DNA of 64,000 bases from Vibrio azureus (lineage in GTDB: Bacteria; Pseudomonadota; Gammaproteobacteria; Enterobacterales; Vibrionaceae), in assembly GCF_002849855.1 (NCBI RefSeq), contig NZ_CP018616.1:310001-374000 (forward strand), in the 5' to 3' direction. The notes beneath the pieces are model-generated. The model saw only the letters and a list, made by a program, of their open reading frames with translations, was not told the DNA's origin and did no database searches. The first letter of the stretch is position 1. Each line of letters begins with the position of its first letter. Made by a program: the position numbers and the translations under genes. Shown here piece after piece: positions 51,127 to 63,184 of the stretch.

Positions 51127-51909
51127 CTAGTCGGCTTGATTCAGGTTCCAATCGTATCCGTATTTCACCTTGCCTGAGAAGTTTGTGTATTGCGGTGCGT
51201 ACTTCACGATGTGGTTGAAGATTTGTTTCTCTCCACCAAAGTCCGCTGCAAACCAATCATAGATAGAAGACAGCTGTGCCGTGTTTCCTTGGATTAATAC
51301 GCCTTTGCTGCTGTTGATAAATGTTTTAGCGGCACTTTCGAGTATGGCTTGAGTGTTGTCGGCGGTAAATGCTTGAGTTTGTAAATTGGGGCAGCCTAAG
51401 CTGGCGCAGTTCACAGCATAATGTGTCCTTGGATCTTGCCAAATTGGTCGCAAGATTCGATGCTCAATATCGTTGAGTGTCAGATCCTTATTGTTTATTT
51501 TGATGATCTTTTCTTCCCAAGGCCCGAAAGTAAATAACCCACCCAGTTTGGTGATCGATTTTAGCGGGTAGTTATCCAAGATCAGATCTACCGTAATCGC
51601 ATTGTAGAGATTAACCCAGTAGGCATATTGTTCAGCTTGACGGTATTGCAAAGGATCCAAGTTTGCTAAGTGTTGAATATATTTTTTTAACTGAACTTTG
51701 TCGTCTGCAGAGACGTTTTTATATTGAAATAGCGTATTCTCGTCTTGCTGAATCAAATAACGATCAAGTAATTGTTGCCATATCTTATGTGAAATCTCAG
51801 CGTTGTTTTGTTCATTAGATTGTTGCCAATAAGGCCAAAGCTCTGCTTTTGGTGCTGCAAATAGGGAAAATGAAATTAACGTGCACAAGAGTAATAGTAG
51901 GCGTTTCAT
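51127..51909 (-). CDS. DUF547 exported protein
   Basis: A 260-residue exported protein with a signal peptide ('MKRLLLLLCTLISFSLFA'). The DUF547 region is clear from 'YWVNLYNAITVDLILDNYPL' through 'LNDIEHRILRPIWQDPRTHY' and 'VNCASLGCPNLQ', the last with conserved cysteines. A role for DUF547 is unknown. It stands alone between djlA (convergent) and the leu operon. Confidence 0.88.
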   Translation of the reverse strand: MKRLLLLLCTLISFSLFAAPKAELWPYWQQSNEQNNAEISHKIWQQLLDRYLIQQDENTLFQYKNVSADDKVQLKKYIQHLANLDPLQYRQAEQYAYWVNLYNAITVDLILDNYPLKSITKLGGLFTFGPWEEKIIKINNKDLTLNDIEHRILRPIWQDPRTHYAVNCASLGCPNLQTQAFTADNTQAILESAAKTFINSSKGVLIQGNTAQLSSIYDWFAADFGGEKQIFNHIVKYAPQYTNFSGKVKYGYDWNLNQAD

Positions 51910-52005
51910 TGACTCTCCTGTAGATGAGTTTGTGCTGGGCGTATTGAACTGTTTATTTTGAAAGTTTGTGCCAATTTGTAAAGCATCGTCGAGAGACTTG
52001 GGTAT

Positions 52006-52031
52006 AAAAGGTTGGTGAGTGCCAACCTTTT
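52006..52031 (-). terminator. Terminator after the leu operon
   Basis: AAAAGGTTGG (52006-52015) pairs with CCAACCTTTT (52022-52031); on the minus strand it ends in TTTTAT. It lies 41 bases past the leuD stop. A half-copy of the dispersed repeat (ACTTGGGTAT) abuts it. Confidence 0.7.
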
Positions 52032-52071
52032 ACTATTTCAGTGGTTATTTGAATCAGCTTAAGCTGTTTTT

Positions 52072-52674
52072 TTAGCTTAAAAAGCTTGGAATATTCGCTT
52101 CGTATTGAGCAATCTTGTCTTCGTGCTGAAGAGTGAGACCGATATTATCCAAACCGTTGAGTAAGCAATGGCGACGGAAACTGTCAATTTCAAAGCCGTA
52201 TTCTTTGCCATTAGCACGAACGACATTGGCTTCTAGATCCACTTCGACTTCTGCCCCTTCATTTGCTTCAACAAACTGGAATATTTCATCCACTTCTTGC
52301 TCTGTCAAACGCACTGGCACCATTTGGTTGTTGATCGAGTTACCGTAAAAAATATCGGCAAAGCTTGGTGCGATCATCGCTTTGATACCGTAATCCGCTA
52401 GTGCCCATGGTGCGTGTTCACGAGATGAGCCACAACCGAAGTTTTCACGCGCTAATAAGATAGATGCGCCTTGGTAGCGTGGCGCATTCATCACGAACTC
52501 TGGGTTTGGCTGTTCGCCAGCGTCATCTAGGAAGCGCCAATCATGGAATAGATGCTTACCAAAACCTAAACGAGAAACCTTTTGTAGGAATTGCTTTGGA
52601 ATAATCGCATCGGTATCGACGTTGGCTGCATCTAGAGGTACAACCAAACCAGTGTGTTGTTTAAAACCTGACAT
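52072..52674 (-). CDS. leuD: 3-isopropylmalate dehydratase small subunit
   Basis: Small swivel-domain subunit of isopropylmalate isomerase. It is 200 residues; '[14 protein letters not shown]' and '[19 protein letters not shown]' are the substrate-binding motifs. Last of leuABCD, 11 bases after leuC. Confidence 0.98.
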   Translation of the reverse strand: MSGFKQHTGLVVPLDAANVDTDAIIPKQFLQKVSRLGFGKHLFHDWRFLDDAGEQPNPEFVMNAPRYQGASILLARENFGCGSSREHAPWALADYGIKAMIAPSFADIFYGNSINNQMVPVRLTEQEVDEIFQFVEANEGAEVEVDLEANVVRANGKEYGFEIDSFRRHCLLNGLDNIGLTLQHEDKIAQYEANIPSFLS

Positions 52675-52685
52675 GATTATTCTCC

Positions 52686-54104
52686 CTAGTCCTGTTTATT
52701 AAAAGAAGTGAATTCACGAATATCGACAAAGTGACCGGCAATGGCCGCTGCCGCTGCCATTGCAGGGCTGACTAAGTGAGTACGACCATCACGACCTTGG
52801 CGGCCTTCAAAGTTACGGTTTGAAGTAGACGCACAACGTTCATGTGGACCCAAACGGTCGTTGTTCATTGCTAGACACATTGAGCAACCTGGTAGGCGCC
52901 ACTCAAAGCCCGCTTCTTTAAAGATAACGTCCAAACCTTCTGCTTCCGCTTGTGCTTTTACTTGCTCAGAACCAGGAACGATCAGCGCTTGAACATGAGA
53001 AGCAACTTTACGTCCTTTGGCTACTTCGGCTGCTGCGCGCATGTCTTCGATACGTGAATTAGTGCAAGAACCAACAAAGACTTTGTCTACGTTGTAATCT
53101 GAAAGTGATTTTCCTGCTTCTAGCCCCATGTAAGCCAATGCTTTTTCTGCCGAGGCTTTTTCTACTGGGTCGGCAAAACTTTCTGGTACTGGGATAGGTT
53201 GATCTACCGCGATTACTTGGCCTGGGTTCGTCCCCCAAGTGACTTGTGGTTTAATATCTGCTGCGTTTAGCGTCACGACCGCATCAAACTGAGCATCCTC
53301 ATCCGTTTTTAATGTCTTCCAGTATTCGACTGCCGCATCAAAATCCGCACCTTGAGGTGAGAATTTACGGCCCTTGATGTATTCGAACGTGGTTTCATCT
53401 GGCGCAATCAAACCGGCTTTCGCACCGAGCTCAATCGCCATGTTACATACGGTCATGCGGCCTTCCATTGAAAGGTCGGTGATCGCTTCACCGCAGAATT
53501 CAACCACATAACCGGTACCACCTGCTGCTGTGGTTTCACCGATGATCGCTAGCACGATATCTTTCGCCGTGATGCCCGGAGCCACTTTGCCTTTCACTTC
53601 GATCTTCATCGTTTTAGCGCGCGCTTGTTTTAGCGTTTGAGTTGCTAATACGTGCTCAACTTCTGATGTACCAATACCAAATGCTAGCGAGCCGAATGCA
53701 CCGTGTGTAGCTGTGTGCGAGTCACCACAAACAATGGTCATACCCGGTAGGGTAATACCAAGCTCTGGGCCCATAACGTGGACAATACCTTGGTACTTAT
53801 GGTTGATGTCGTAAAGCGTAACACCAAACTCTTCACAGTTTTTCGATAGCGTTTCCATCTGGATACGTGCCATCTCACCGGATGCGTTGATGTCTTTGGT
53901 GGTTGTGGAAACGTTGTGGTCCATGGTGGCAAAAGTTTTGCTGACCTGACGCACTTTACGACCTTTTTCACGCAAGCCGTCAAATGCCTGCGGAGACGTC
54001 ACTTCATGTACCAAGTGACGGTCGATGTACAAGATTGGGTTTTCCCCTTCTGCTGCGACGGCAACGTGTGCGTCGTAGACTTTTTCGTATAATGTTTTGC
54101 CCAT
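52686..54104 (-). CDS. leuC: 3-isopropylmalate dehydratase large subunit
   Basis: Aconitase-family subunit carrying a 4Fe-4S cluster. It is 472 residues. Cluster ligands are visible in '[15 protein letters not shown]' and '[10 protein letters not shown]'; '[13 protein letters not shown]' is a further family motif. With LeuD it isomerises 2-isopropylmalate to 3-isopropylmalate. leuB lies 185 bases upstream. Confidence 0.98.
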   Translation of the reverse strand: MGKTLYEKVYDAHVAVAAEGENPILYIDRHLVHEVTSPQAFDGLREKGRKVRQVSKTFATMDHNVSTTTKDINASGEMARIQMETLSKNCEEFGVTLYDINHKYQGIVHVMGPELGITLPGMTIVCGDSHTATHGAFGSLAFGIGTSEVEHVLATQTLKQARAKTMKIEVKGKVAPGITAKDIVLAIIGETTAAGGTGYVVEFCGEAITDLSMEGRMTVCNMAIELGAKAGLIAPDETTFEYIKGRKFSPQGADFDAAVEYWKTLKTDEDAQFDAVVTLNAADIKPQVTWGTNPGQVIAVDQPIPVPESFADPVEKASAEKALAYMGLEAGKSLSDYNVDKVFVGSCTNSRIEDMRAAAEVAKGRKVASHVQALIVPGSEQVKAQAEAEGLDVIFKEAGFEWRLPGCSMCLAMNNDRLGPHERCASTSNRNFEGRQGRDGRTHLVSPAMAAAAAIAGHFVDIREFTSFNKQD

Positions 54105-54289
54105 TGTTTGCTTCCTTTCCTCGTCGCCTTTGCCGCAATAACTGCGTTAGCGACACCCATTTATCCAGTTATTTAGCGAACTAAACGCCTTAATATAAAT
54201 GGGCTTGCTGCCTTGCTATTGCACCAATGACTTAGAGGAAAGCCATTGGTTGACCGAGGATTTAGTATTTATTATGAATCTGTTTTGTA
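54105..54289 (-). other. leuB-leuC intergenic spacer with hairpin
   Basis: The longest gap within leuABCD. CCCATTTAT (54156-54164) pairs perfectly with ATAAATGGG (54195-54203). No T-run marks it as a terminator. It may act in mRNA processing or stability. Confidence 0.4.
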
Positions 54290-55390
<1,101 letters not shown>

Positions 55391-55524
55391 TTAAGTTTTC
55401 TAAAATTTTTGAGCTGTTCCAAACCAACTGAGTGAGGAGTAGGGCTTTCAGTCTACCCCCGACACAATGATTATCGCGTCAATGGTGGTGCTGCCATCTG
55501 GTTAAACCGTCACAGGGTTAGGAG

Positions 55525-57072
55525 CTACACCGTCGCAAATTTCTTTTGTTTCATTTCTTCAATTTTATCGGCACGATGAATACTGTTGATGACGTGCAAC
55601 AGTGCTTGGCCTGAAGCTTCAACAATATCAGTAGAAACGCCAGTCCCGTGGTATTTACGGCCTTTGTAGTTGGCAATGATATCTGCTTGACCAAGACCGT
55701 CTTCACCTTCGCCTTTTGCCGTTAGGTCGAACTTGTCTAGGACGATCTCGTAACCTGTCACGCGGTAGATACATTGGTATAGCGCATCAACTGGGCCATT
55801 ACCGACGGCAGCTTCACACATTTCTTCATCGCCACATTGCATTTTGACGCTGGTGGTTGCCATTACGCTGCCAGATTGCACGCTTAGGTAGTTCAACTTG
55901 TAGAAGTCGTCTTCTTCACGCAAGTTCGAGAAGTGCATTAGTGCTTCTAAATCGTAATCAAACACTTGGCCTTTGCGGTCAGCAAGTTTCAAAAAGTCTT
56001 CGTATAACGCATCTATGTTGTACTCTTCTTCTTTATAGCCCATTACGTCCATGTGGCTTTTCACAGCAGCACGGCCACTGCGACTGGTTAGGTTCAATGC
56101 TTGGTTCTTAAGGCCAATCGACTCAGGTGTCATGATCTCGTAAGTGTTTTTATTTTTTAGCATGCCATCTTGGTGGATGCCTGAAGAATGGCTAAATGCG
56201 TTGGCACCAACGATCGCTTTGTTGCTCTGGATTGGCATGTTACAAAGCTGGCTGACCAACTTGCTGGTACGGTGGATTTCGTCGTGTTTTAGGCCGGTGT
56301 GTACACCCATGAATTCTTGGCGTGTTTTTAGGATCATCGCGATTTCTTCAAGAGAACAGTTACCCGCACGCTCACCGATACCGTTAATCGTCCCTTCTAC
56401 CTGACGAGCACCTGCTTGAACGGCTGCGATAGAGTTCGCAACAGACATGCCCAAATCATCGTGACAGTGAACCGAAATGATCGCTTTGTCGATGTTAGGT
56501 ACACGGTTAAATAGAGTTTCAATAATACCGCCAAATTCACTTGGTACTGTGTAGCCTACGGTATCGGGGATATTGATGGTGCTTGCGCCAGCATCGATAG
56601 CCGCCTCAACCATGCGACATAGATTGTCGATGGGGGTTCGACCAGCATCTTCACAAGAAAACTCAACATCATCGGTGTAGTTACGTGCGTGTCTTACCGC
56701 TTGCACGCCCATCTCTACGACATCATCGTAGCTACGGCGTAGTTTGTCTTGAACGTGAACGGTTGAAGTTGAGATGAAAGTGTGGATCCGGAATGCATCA
56801 GCAACTTTTAATGCTTGGGCTGCGGCGTCGATGTCTTTTGCAACAGCACGCGAAAGGGCACAAACTCGGCTGTTTTTAATGTGTTTCGCGATGGTTTGGA
56901 CTGACTCGAAATCACCCGGAGAAGAAACAGGAAAACCCGCTTCAATAACATCAACACCAAGCCTTTCAAGTGCGTAAGCTATCTGCAGTTTTTCTTTTAC
57001 CGTTAGGCTTGCTGATAATGCTTGCTCTCCATCACGTAGAGTGGTGTCGAAGATGATGACTTGATCATTCAT
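55525..57072 (-). CDS. leuA: 2-isopropylmalate synthase
   Basis: First committed enzyme of leucine synthesis, condensing acetyl-CoA with 2-oxoisovalerate, and feedback-inhibited by leucine. It is 515 residues from the ATG at 57072 (AAGGAAACC upstream). The catalytic barrel has '[11 protein letters not shown]' and '[11 protein letters not shown]'; the C-terminal regulatory domain follows after about residue 390. Expression lies under the leu attenuator. Confidence 0.98.
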   Translation of the reverse strand: MNDQVIIFDTTLRDGEQALSASLTVKEKLQIAYALERLGVDVIEAGFPVSSPGDFESVQTIAKHIKNSRVCALSRAVAKDIDAAAQALKVADAFRIHTFISTSTVHVQDKLRRSYDDVVEMGVQAVRHARNYTDDVEFSCEDAGRTPIDNLCRMVEAAIDAGASTINIPDTVGYTVPSEFGGIIETLFNRVPNIDKAIISVHCHDDLGMSVANSIAAVQAGARQVEGTINGIGERAGNCSLEEIAMILKTRQEFMGVHTGLKHDEIHRTSKLVSQLCNMPIQSNKAIVGANAFSHSSGIHQDGMLKNKNTYEIMTPESIGLKNQALNLTSRSGRAAVKSHMDVMGYKEEEYNIDALYEDFLKLADRKGQVFDYDLEALMHFSNLREEDDFYKLNYLSVQSGSVMATTSVKMQCGDEEMCEAAVGNGPVDALYQCIYRVTGYEIVLDKFDLTAKGEGEDGLGQADIIANYKGRKYHGTGVSTDIVEASGQALLHVINSIHRADKIEEMKQKKFATV

Positions 57073-57151
57073 GTTGGTTTCCTTCATGATTTTTGCACCT
57101 AATGAGAACATTAATGTGCCAGTGAATCGTTAATTCCATTGTTTAAATATC

Positions 57152-57187
57152 AAAAAAAGCCCGCATTCTCATGCGGGCTTTTTTTGA
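57152..57187 (-). terminator. leu attenuator terminator
   Basis: AGCCCGCAT and ATGCGGGCT form a GC-rich stem (about 57159-57179) flanked by seven A on one side and seven T on the other, so the minus strand ends with T-run. It lies 80 bases upstream of the leuA start and 32 bases past the leader peptide stop. Confidence 0.9.
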
Positions 57188-57218
57188 AAAATTGGTGTGG
57201 TTATTTTTCTTCCACAGC

Positions 57219-57281
57219 CTACCCGCGCGAATTGGTCACGATGAGGAGGAGGCTAAGTAGAATAGAAAAATGTGCTGACAT
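57219..57281 (-). CDS. leuL: leu operon leader peptide
   Basis: A 20-codon frame from ATG 57281 to TAG at 57219. Codons 8-13 are Leu-Leu-Ser-Leu-Leu-Leu, with rare-type CTA and CTC choices, followed by Ile and Val. It ends just ahead of the terminator hairpin at 57152-57187. This is the standard layout of attenuation: scarce charged leucyl-tRNA stalls the ribosome at the leucine run and prevents the terminator. It was too short for standard gene calling. Confidence 0.9.
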   Translation of the reverse strand: MSAHFSILLSLLLIVTNSRG

Positions 57282-57316
57282 AGATGTTAAGCGTTCCACA
57301 AAAATAAGTTAATAAA

Positions 57317-57345
57317 TTAGTACCGCACTCTATTAAGCGCGTCAA
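57317..57345 (-). promoter_or_regulatory. leu operon promoter
   Basis: On the minus strand TTGACG (57340-57345) and TACTAA (57317-57322) are spaced by 17 bases, about 36-64 bases upstream of the leader peptide start. The -35 is close to consensus and the -10 is a moderate match. Confidence 0.65.
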
Positions 57346-57921
57346 CCCTTATGAACAATTTTTATTCTTACTAAGGGAGGTTTATCCAAGATGCTTGCAA
57401 AAAAGTGAGATGGTTCGAGAAATAATGTTGTGTTTCTTTACATTAAAAATGTGTTTATTGTGCATTCTTATGCTTTTCATTTTGTATCACTCTTTACCTC
57501 TTTCTAATACAAATTGTTATTAACACTTACAAATAGTTTGTGTGTTGATCTTTACCCATAAGTTGGGCGAATAAGTTGTAGTTTGAGTGATTATCTGTGT
57601 TTATGGAGTTTAAAATTGTTTATAAATCTTTGATTTAGTTTTTTTGAATTTTTTATGTTTTTTTAAACTACTGTAATTTAAGGGAAAGTTTGCGTTTAGG
57701 GTAAAATTTAATGATTAATTATCAATCGAGTTGCTAAAGGCTAATGTATTCGTGGATAGTAGTGTTTATCAACTAACGTATCCGAGCGGTAAATGTAATG
57801 ACGTTTCGGAGCGTTATTAAAAAAAATGACTCGAATTTAAGTAAGATTTTGCGCTTATTTAGATTCTATGCAAAACGAATTCCTTGTCACTACGATGACG
57901 ACCAATTAAGAGGCATATGCC
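57346..57921. other. Long AT-rich region between the leu promoter and leuO
   Basis: About 575 bases without a gene. It is strongly AT-rich with many T and A runs, most so at 57600-57670. Such regions upstream of leuO are known in enterics to bind H-NS and LeuO. No coding frame is supported. The leuO promoter must lie here, but I cannot place it with confidence. Confidence 0.55.
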
Positions 57922-58893
57922 ATGTTAGATAAAAAAGACGCGATGAGCGCAATCGCCAGCTACCGTATGGAAAGCACTTTACGTGGTGTAGATTTAAACC
58001 TGTTAACAGTGTTCGACGCGGTTATGCAAGAGCAGAATATTACTCGTGCAGCACACAACTTAGGTATGTCTCAGCCAGCAGTAAGTAATGCTGTTGCTCG
58101 CCTTAAAGTCATGTTCAATGATGAATTGTTCATGCGTCAAGGTCGTGGTATCCAACCGACGCAACGTGCTCGACAGTTATTTGGTCCTATTCGCCAAGCT
58201 CTACAATTGATTCGTAATGAACTTCCGAGCTCAGTGTTTCAGCCAGAATCTTCAACGCGTTTATTTAAGCTGGCGATTTGCAGCCCATGTGACATGCGTT
58301 TTGCGCCTAAGATTATGGAAAACATCAGTGATCAAGCACCTAATGTTCAACTGCATCTCGACGCTGAATTTGATCGTCTACTCTCTGAGCGCATGCGTTA
58401 TCAAGAAATCGATTTTGTTATTGACTATGCACGTTTTGATGATCAAGGTTTCTCAAGCACCGAAATCTTTAGGGATGAATTGGTCGCGATCGCTTCTAAG
58501 ACGCACCCGCGCATCCAAGGCAATGTCTCGGCAGAGCAACTGTTAAATGAAAAGCACGCTAAATTATCAAGAGTACATGGTCAGCGTAGTTTCTCTGAAC
58601 AAGCATACCGTGAGCTAGATTGTCTTGCTGCTTACGAAGGTTCTAGCTTGAGCAATTTATTGTATGTAGTTGGTCAATCAGAGTTGGTGACGATTGCACC
58701 ACGTTGGATGGCAGAAAATGCAGTAAACAGCGAGCAACTACAGATCCTAGACTTACCATTTGAGAACAAGCAAGTGAGTGGTTACTTAAGCTGGCATGAA
58801 TCAAGTGAGAAAGACAAAGGCCACATTTGGCTTCGTGATCAGCTGATGATCATATGTGGTGAAGTGGTTGCACGTAATAAGCCAGTATTTTAA
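57922..58893 (+). CDS. leuO: LysR-family transcriptional regulator LeuO
   Basis: A 323-residue LysR-type regulator. The N-terminal helix-turn-helix is 'VDLNLLTVFDAVMQEQNITR' followed by 'AAHNLGMSQPAVSNAVARLK'; the effector domain follows from about residue 110. The sequence start and its location divergent from leuABCD identify LeuO. In the family it counters H-NS silencing and regulates stress and virulence genes, with ilvIH among known enteric targets. Confidence 0.94.
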   Translation: MLDKKDAMSAIASYRMESTLRGVDLNLLTVFDAVMQEQNITRAAHNLGMSQPAVSNAVARLKVMFNDELFMRQGRGIQPTQRARQLFGPIRQALQLIRNELPSSVFQPESSTRLFKLAICSPCDMRFAPKIMENISDQAPNVQLHLDAEFDRLLSERMRYQEIDFVIDYARFDDQGFSSTEIFRDELVAIASKTHPRIQGNVSAEQLLNEKHAKLSRVHGQRSFSEQAYRELDCLAAYEGSSLSNLLYVVGQSELVTIAPRWMAENAVNSEQLQILDLPFENKQVSGYLSWHESSEKDKGHIWLRDQLMIICGEVVARNKPVF

Positions 58894-59217
58894 TCACATC
58901 TCATTAATGACGGTACGGTAAATGGCGACTGATCAGATTTGATTCGCTATTACTAATATTTACAATAAATTGACCCTGAGAGGAGATGTTCTTTCAGGGT
59001 TTTTTTTATGTTGATTCTTTCAGAAATAAAACAATGGGTTAAAAACATGCGCTCGGTAATTTATCAGGGCGTGCTAAACTTTAAACCATATGGCTTCCTA
59101 CTTATTAAGGTGAATAGCCTGAAGTTTGACGGTGGTCAGTTGCGTTTTTGAGTATCGAGGTTACACTTGTGCGCTCAAAGAGCTTACGTATGTAAGCCCA
59201 AAGGTGATGAAATAAAA
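58894..59217. other. Interval between leuO and the acyl-CoA ligase gene
   Basis: Holds the leuO terminator (58973-59007) and the promoter and leader of the ligase gene. The frame that opens at 59167 is an upstream extension of the ligase frame without a ribosome site. Nothing else is seen. Confidence 0.5.
58973..59007 (+). terminator. Terminator after leuO
   Basis: ACCCTGA (58973-58979) pairs with TCAGGGT (58994-59000), followed by seven or more T. It lies 80 bases past the leuO stop. Confidence 0.85.
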
Positions 59218-61026
59218 ATGGCCAAGTTAGATTTTCATATCATAAAACGTATTCGTGAACAGGTTGCAAAAGGTGGTTCTCGTGTTGCACTGAAACATAA
59301 AGTCGGTTCAACATGGCAAGGGATCACTTGGGAACAATTTGGTCAGCAGGTTGACGCACTTTCAAGAGCACTTCTTGCTCAAGGTATTGGTGTCCAAGAT
59401 AAGATCGGTATTTTTTCTAATAATATGCCGAGATGGACTATCGCTGATTTTGCCGCGTTACAATTGCGCGGTGTTACCGTACCTATTTATCCAACTAATA
59501 CAGCGGCACAATCTGCTTATATTATCGATAATGCTGATGTAAAAGTCTTGTTTGTCGGTGAGCAGACTCAGCTTGACGCGGCCATCAGCATTTTTGACCA
59601 ATGTCCTCAGCTTGAATTGATCGTTGCAATGTCTGATGACGTTGATTTAGGTGAGCATGCGTTTGTGATATCTTGGCATGATTTTGTTGCGAAAGACGAT
59701 GTCAATCTTAATGCAGAGTTAGAGCAGCGCCTCGCTCAGGCACAGCTGGATGACTTGTTAACGCTGATCTATACATCAGGAACAACAGGGCAACCCAAAG
59801 GCGTCATGCTTGATTACGCCAACATTTCTTCTCAGTTAGAAGGCCATGATCAACGTTTGAGCCTCACTGAAACAGACGTGTCTCTTTGTTTTTTACCACT
59901 TTCGCATGTGTTTGAGCGAGCATGGACCTTCTATGTCTTATATAAAGGGGCAACCAACTGCTATTTACAAGATACGATGAAAGTTCGTGAAGCGCTCAGT
60001 GAAGTTCAACCAACAGTCATGAGTGCCGTTCCTCGTTTCTATGAGAAAATATTCTCAGCGATTCATGAAAAGGTCTCTAAGGCACCGATACACCGTAAAG
60101 TGATGTTTACTTGGGCGGTTAATATGGGTGCTAAAATGGCGGCCTGCCATCAAGAAAAGCGCACACCTTCTTGGATGCTAAAACGTTCTTATGCTTTAGC
60201 AGATAAGCTGGTTCTGAGTAAACTACGTGCGCTATTAGGTGGCCGAATTAATTTTATGCCTTGTGGTGGCGCCAAGCTTGATGAAACGATTGGTCGTTTT
60301 TTTCATGCTATAGGGGTGAATGTCAAACTTGGCTATGGCATGACAGAGACTACGGCAACGGTTTCATGCTGGGATGATAAATGCTTTGACCCTGGTTCAA
60401 TCGGTATGTCAATGCCGGGAGCACAGGTGAAGATCGGTGAGAATAACGAAATCTTAGTTCGTGGCCCTATGGTAATGCGTGGCTACTACAAAATGCCAGA
60501 AGAAACTGAGAAGACATTTGATGAGCACGGCTTTTTGAAAACGGGTGATGCTGGTCATATTGATGAAAACGGTAATTTATTTATCACCGATCGTATTAAA
60601 GAGCTGATGAAAACCTCAAACGGTAAATATATTGCGCCGCAAGTGGTTGAAGGAGCGATTGGTAAAGATCACTTTATTGAACAAATAGCAGTCATTGCCG
60701 ATACTCGAAAATTTGTTTCGGCGTTAATCGTACCTTGCTTTGACTCTTTAGAAGTCTATGCCAAAGAGCTGAACATCAAGTATCAAGATCGAGTTGAACT
60801 GATCAAGAATCACCAGATTGTTGAAATGCTTGAAAAACGAGTCAATGACCTACAAAAGGAACTGGCTAAGTTTGAGCAAGTTAAGAAATTCAAGCTTTTA
60901 CCAAGAGCTTTCTCTATGGATGATGGAGAGTTGACGCCAACACAAAAACTGCGTCGTAAAGTGATTAATGATAAATACCAAGGTGAGATTGAAGAAATGT
61001 ATAAAGACGAGTCAAAAAAGAAATAG
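59218..61026 (+). CDS. Long-chain fatty acid--CoA ligase (AMP-forming)
   Basis: A 602-residue acyl-adenylate-forming enzyme. '[19 protein letters not shown]' is the AMP-binding P-loop motif, '[12 protein letters not shown]' the A5 motif and '[20 protein letters not shown]' the A7-A8 hinge. It is closer to the FadD15-like long-chain ligases than to FadD of E. coli. ATG 59218 with AAAGGTGAT upstream gives the family's 602 residues; the frame from 59167 is longer and unsupported. It is a single gene with its own terminator. Confidence 0.92.
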   Translation: MAKLDFHIIKRIREQVAKGGSRVALKHKVGSTWQGITWEQFGQQVDALSRALLAQGIGVQDKIGIFSNNMPRWTIADFAALQLRGVTVPIYPTNTAAQSAYIIDNADVKVLFVGEQTQLDAAISIFDQCPQLELIVAMSDDVDLGEHAFVISWHDFVAKDDVNLNAELEQRLAQAQLDDLLTLIYTSGTTGQPKGVMLDYANISSQLEGHDQRLSLTETDVSLCFLPLSHVFERAWTFYVLYKGATNCYLQDTMKVREALSEVQPTVMSAVPRFYEKIFSAIHEKVSKAPIHRKVMFTWAVNMGAKMAACHQEKRTPSWMLKRSYALADKLVLSKLRALLGGRINFMPCGGAKLDETIGRFFHAIGVNVKLGYGMTETTATVSCWDDKCFDPGSIGMSMPGAQVKIGENNEILVRGPMVMRGYYKMPEETEKTFDEHGFLKTGDAGHIDENGNLFITDRIKELMKTSNGKYIAPQVVEGAIGKDHFIEQIAVIADTRKFVSALIVPCFDSLEVYAKELNIKYQDRVELIKNHQIVEMLEKRVNDLQKELAKFEQVKKFKLLPRAFSMDDGELTPTQKLRRKVINDKYQGEIEEMYKDESKKK

Positions 61027-61458
61027 CGACTCTTTAAGCCTATAATCTCGTCGTAAAATTTAACGCCCTAATTTCATGGAGTTCTTTCTGTGAGTTAGGG
61101 CGTTTTACATAGCTTGCCTTTCATACCTCCGACTTATCTCTACCCTCATTGAAAAATATAAAACTTTTATTTTCATCTTGATATAACAAAGTGTCTGGTT
61201 GCTGACTTATGGTTAGTTTTTCATGCTGGTTTTTAGAACCATTTCGATATCTTCATCAAAATCAATCTCCTGCATCATTAGACCTGTTGATAATAAAACG
61301 TTACATTTGTTGAGTTACCTGCATCTTGTTATGACAAGAGCAGGGCATAGCCGAAAAAGTGGAAGTATTTCGATTAGGCTACGAATAAGACCTAGACTAT
61401 GTAAAATCCAGACTGAATCATTGGCCATATGATCGCAGGACTGGCAAGGAGAGTAACT
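61027..61458. other. Upstream region of ilvIH
   Basis: About 430 bases. The first part carries the terminator at 61062-61106. The remainder is the regulatory region of ilvIH, which in enterics is bound by Lrp and LeuO over a long stretch; the length here is in keeping with that. A 69-codon frame at 61223-61432 looks random. No clear leader peptide or attenuator is seen. Confidence 0.5.
61062..61106 (+). terminator. Terminator after the acyl-CoA ligase gene
   Basis: AACGCCCTAA (61062-61071) pairs perfectly with TTAGGGCGTT (61095-61104), followed by TTAC. The stem is strong but the T-run short. Confidence 0.65.
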
Positions 61459-63183
61459 ATGACAACATTATTGTCAGGCGCAGAGATGGTGGTGCAATCT
61501 CTGATAGAAGAGAACGTTGAGCAAATATTTGGTTATCCGGGTGGCTCTGTTTTAGATATTTATGATGCTTTGCACGCTAAAGCGGATAAAATTAAGCACG
61601 TGCTTGTTAGGCATGAACAAGCGGCTACTCATATGGCAGATGGGTACGCTCGAGCGACAGGCCAGCCAGGGGTTGTCCTTGTTTGTTCTGGCCCTGGTGC
61701 AACCAATACGATCACCGGTATCGCAACCGCTTATATGGACTCTATCCCGATGATTGTTATTTCTGGCAACGTTCCGAATAACTTAATTGGTAATGATGCA
61801 TTTCAAGAATGCGATATTGTTGGTGTCTCTCGTCCGGTCGTCAAACACAGCTTTTTAGTCAAAAAAGCAGAAGATATCCCTGAAACGATTAAAAAAGCTT
61901 TTTATATCTCTACTACAGGTCGTCCGGGGCCGGTAGTGATTGATCTACCAAAAGATATTTTGAATCCACAAATTAAACTTCCTTACGACTATCCTGAAAG
62001 CATCTCCATGCGTTCTTATAAGCCAACGACTGCAGGGCATAAAGGACAGATCAAGAAAGCATTAAAGTCTTTGCTTGAGGCGAAAAAGCCAGTGCTCTAT
62101 GTTGGTGGTGGTGCCGTGATTTCTGGTGCTCATGAGCACATTCAAGCCCTTTCTGATCAGTTAAACCTCCCTGTCGTTAGCACTTTGATGGGGTTAGGTG
62201 CTTTTCCTGGTACGCACAAGAACTCCTTAGGCATGTTGGGTATGCACGGTACTTATGAAGCAAATATGGCGATGCACGAAGCTGACTTGATTTTTGGTAT
62301 TGGTGTGCGCTTTGATGACCGAACGACCAACAACTTGGAAAAATATTGCCCAAATGCAAAAGTCATGCATATTGATATCGATCCCTCATCAATATCAAAA
62401 AATGTCAAAGTGGATCTGCCGATCGTTGGGTCTGCTGAGAAAGTATTAGCCACCATGGTCGGTTTACTTGACGAGCAGAGCAGCAGTAATGATCATGAGA
62501 TGATCGCTGCGTGGTGGGAAGAGATCGAGCTGTGGCGTAAACGTAATTGCTTAGCTTATGAAACATCAGATGATCGTATTAAACCCCAACAAGTGATTGA
62601 AACCCTTCATAAGCTAACTAATGGCGATGCTTATGTGGCATCGGATGTGGGGCAGCATCAGATGTTTGCTGCCTTGTATTACCCATTCAATAAGCCACGT
62701 CGTTGGATTAACTCCGGAGGCCTTGGCACGATGGGATTCGGATTACCTGCGGGTATGGGAGTGAAGTTTGCTTTGCCTGAAGAAGAAGTCGTGATTGTCA
62801 CCGGTGATGGCAGTATTCAAATGAATATCCAGGAGCTATCAACCGCAATGCAATACGATATACCGGTTAAGATCATTAACTTAAACAACCGTTTCCTAGG
62901 TATGGTAAAACAGTGGCAAGACATTATTTACCAAGGACGCCACTCTAATTCTTACATGAGCTCCGTTCCTGATTTTGCTGCCATTGCTGAAGCCTATGGC
63001 CATGTTGGCATTCGTATTGAAAGCCCGGATCAGCTAGAGGCTGGTTTACAAAAAGCATTGGACATGAAAGATCGTCTGGTTTTTGTGGATATCAATGTTG
63101 ATGAGACAGAGCATGTTTATCCGATGCAAATTAAAGGCGAAGGGATGGATAAAATGTGGCTAAGCAAAACGGAGCGTACTTAA
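61459..63183 (+). CDS. ilvI: Acetolactate synthase large subunit (isozyme III type)
   Basis: Thiamine-diphosphate enzyme making acetolactate or acetohydroxybutyrate for branched-chain amino acids. It is 574 residues. The catalytic Glu lies in '[19 protein letters not shown]'; the ThDP-binding motif runs from '[18 protein letters not shown]' to 'IINLNN'. AAGGAGAG precedes the ATG at 61459. ilvH follows with one base between. Confidence 0.97.
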   Translation: MTTLLSGAEMVVQSLIEENVEQIFGYPGGSVLDIYDALHAKADKIKHVLVRHEQAATHMADGYARATGQPGVVLVCSGPGATNTITGIATAYMDSIPMIVISGNVPNNLIGNDAFQECDIVGVSRPVVKHSFLVKKAEDIPETIKKAFYISTTGRPGPVVIDLPKDILNPQIKLPYDYPESISMRSYKPTTAGHKGQIKKALKSLLEAKKPVLYVGGGAVISGAHEHIQALSDQLNLPVVSTLMGLGAFPGTHKNSLGMLGMHGTYEANMAMHEADLIFGIGVRFDDRTTNNLEKYCPNAKVMHIDIDPSSISKNVKVDLPIVGSAEKVLATMVGLLDEQSSSNDHEMIAAWWEEIELWRKRNCLAYETSDDRIKPQQVIETLHKLTNGDAYVASDVGQHQMFAALYYPFNKPRRWINSGGLGTMGFGLPAGMGVKFALPEEEVVIVTGDGSIQMNIQELSTAMQYDIPVKIINLNNRFLGMVKQWQDIIYQGRHSNSYMSSVPDFAAIAEAYGHVGIRIESPDQLEAGLQKALDMKDRLVFVDINVDETEHVYPMQIKGEGMDKMWLSKTERT

Positions 63184-63184
63184 G

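Noticed and set aside
59167..59217. A longer N-terminus for the acyl-CoA ligase
   Set aside because: The ATG at 59218 has a ribosome site and matches the family's 602-residue length.
61223..61432. A 69-codon frame ahead of ilvI, rich in Leu and Ile, as a possible leader peptide
   Set aside because: No Shine-Dalgarno, no terminator or antiterminator follows, and it is too long with scattered rather than clustered Leu and Ile codons.
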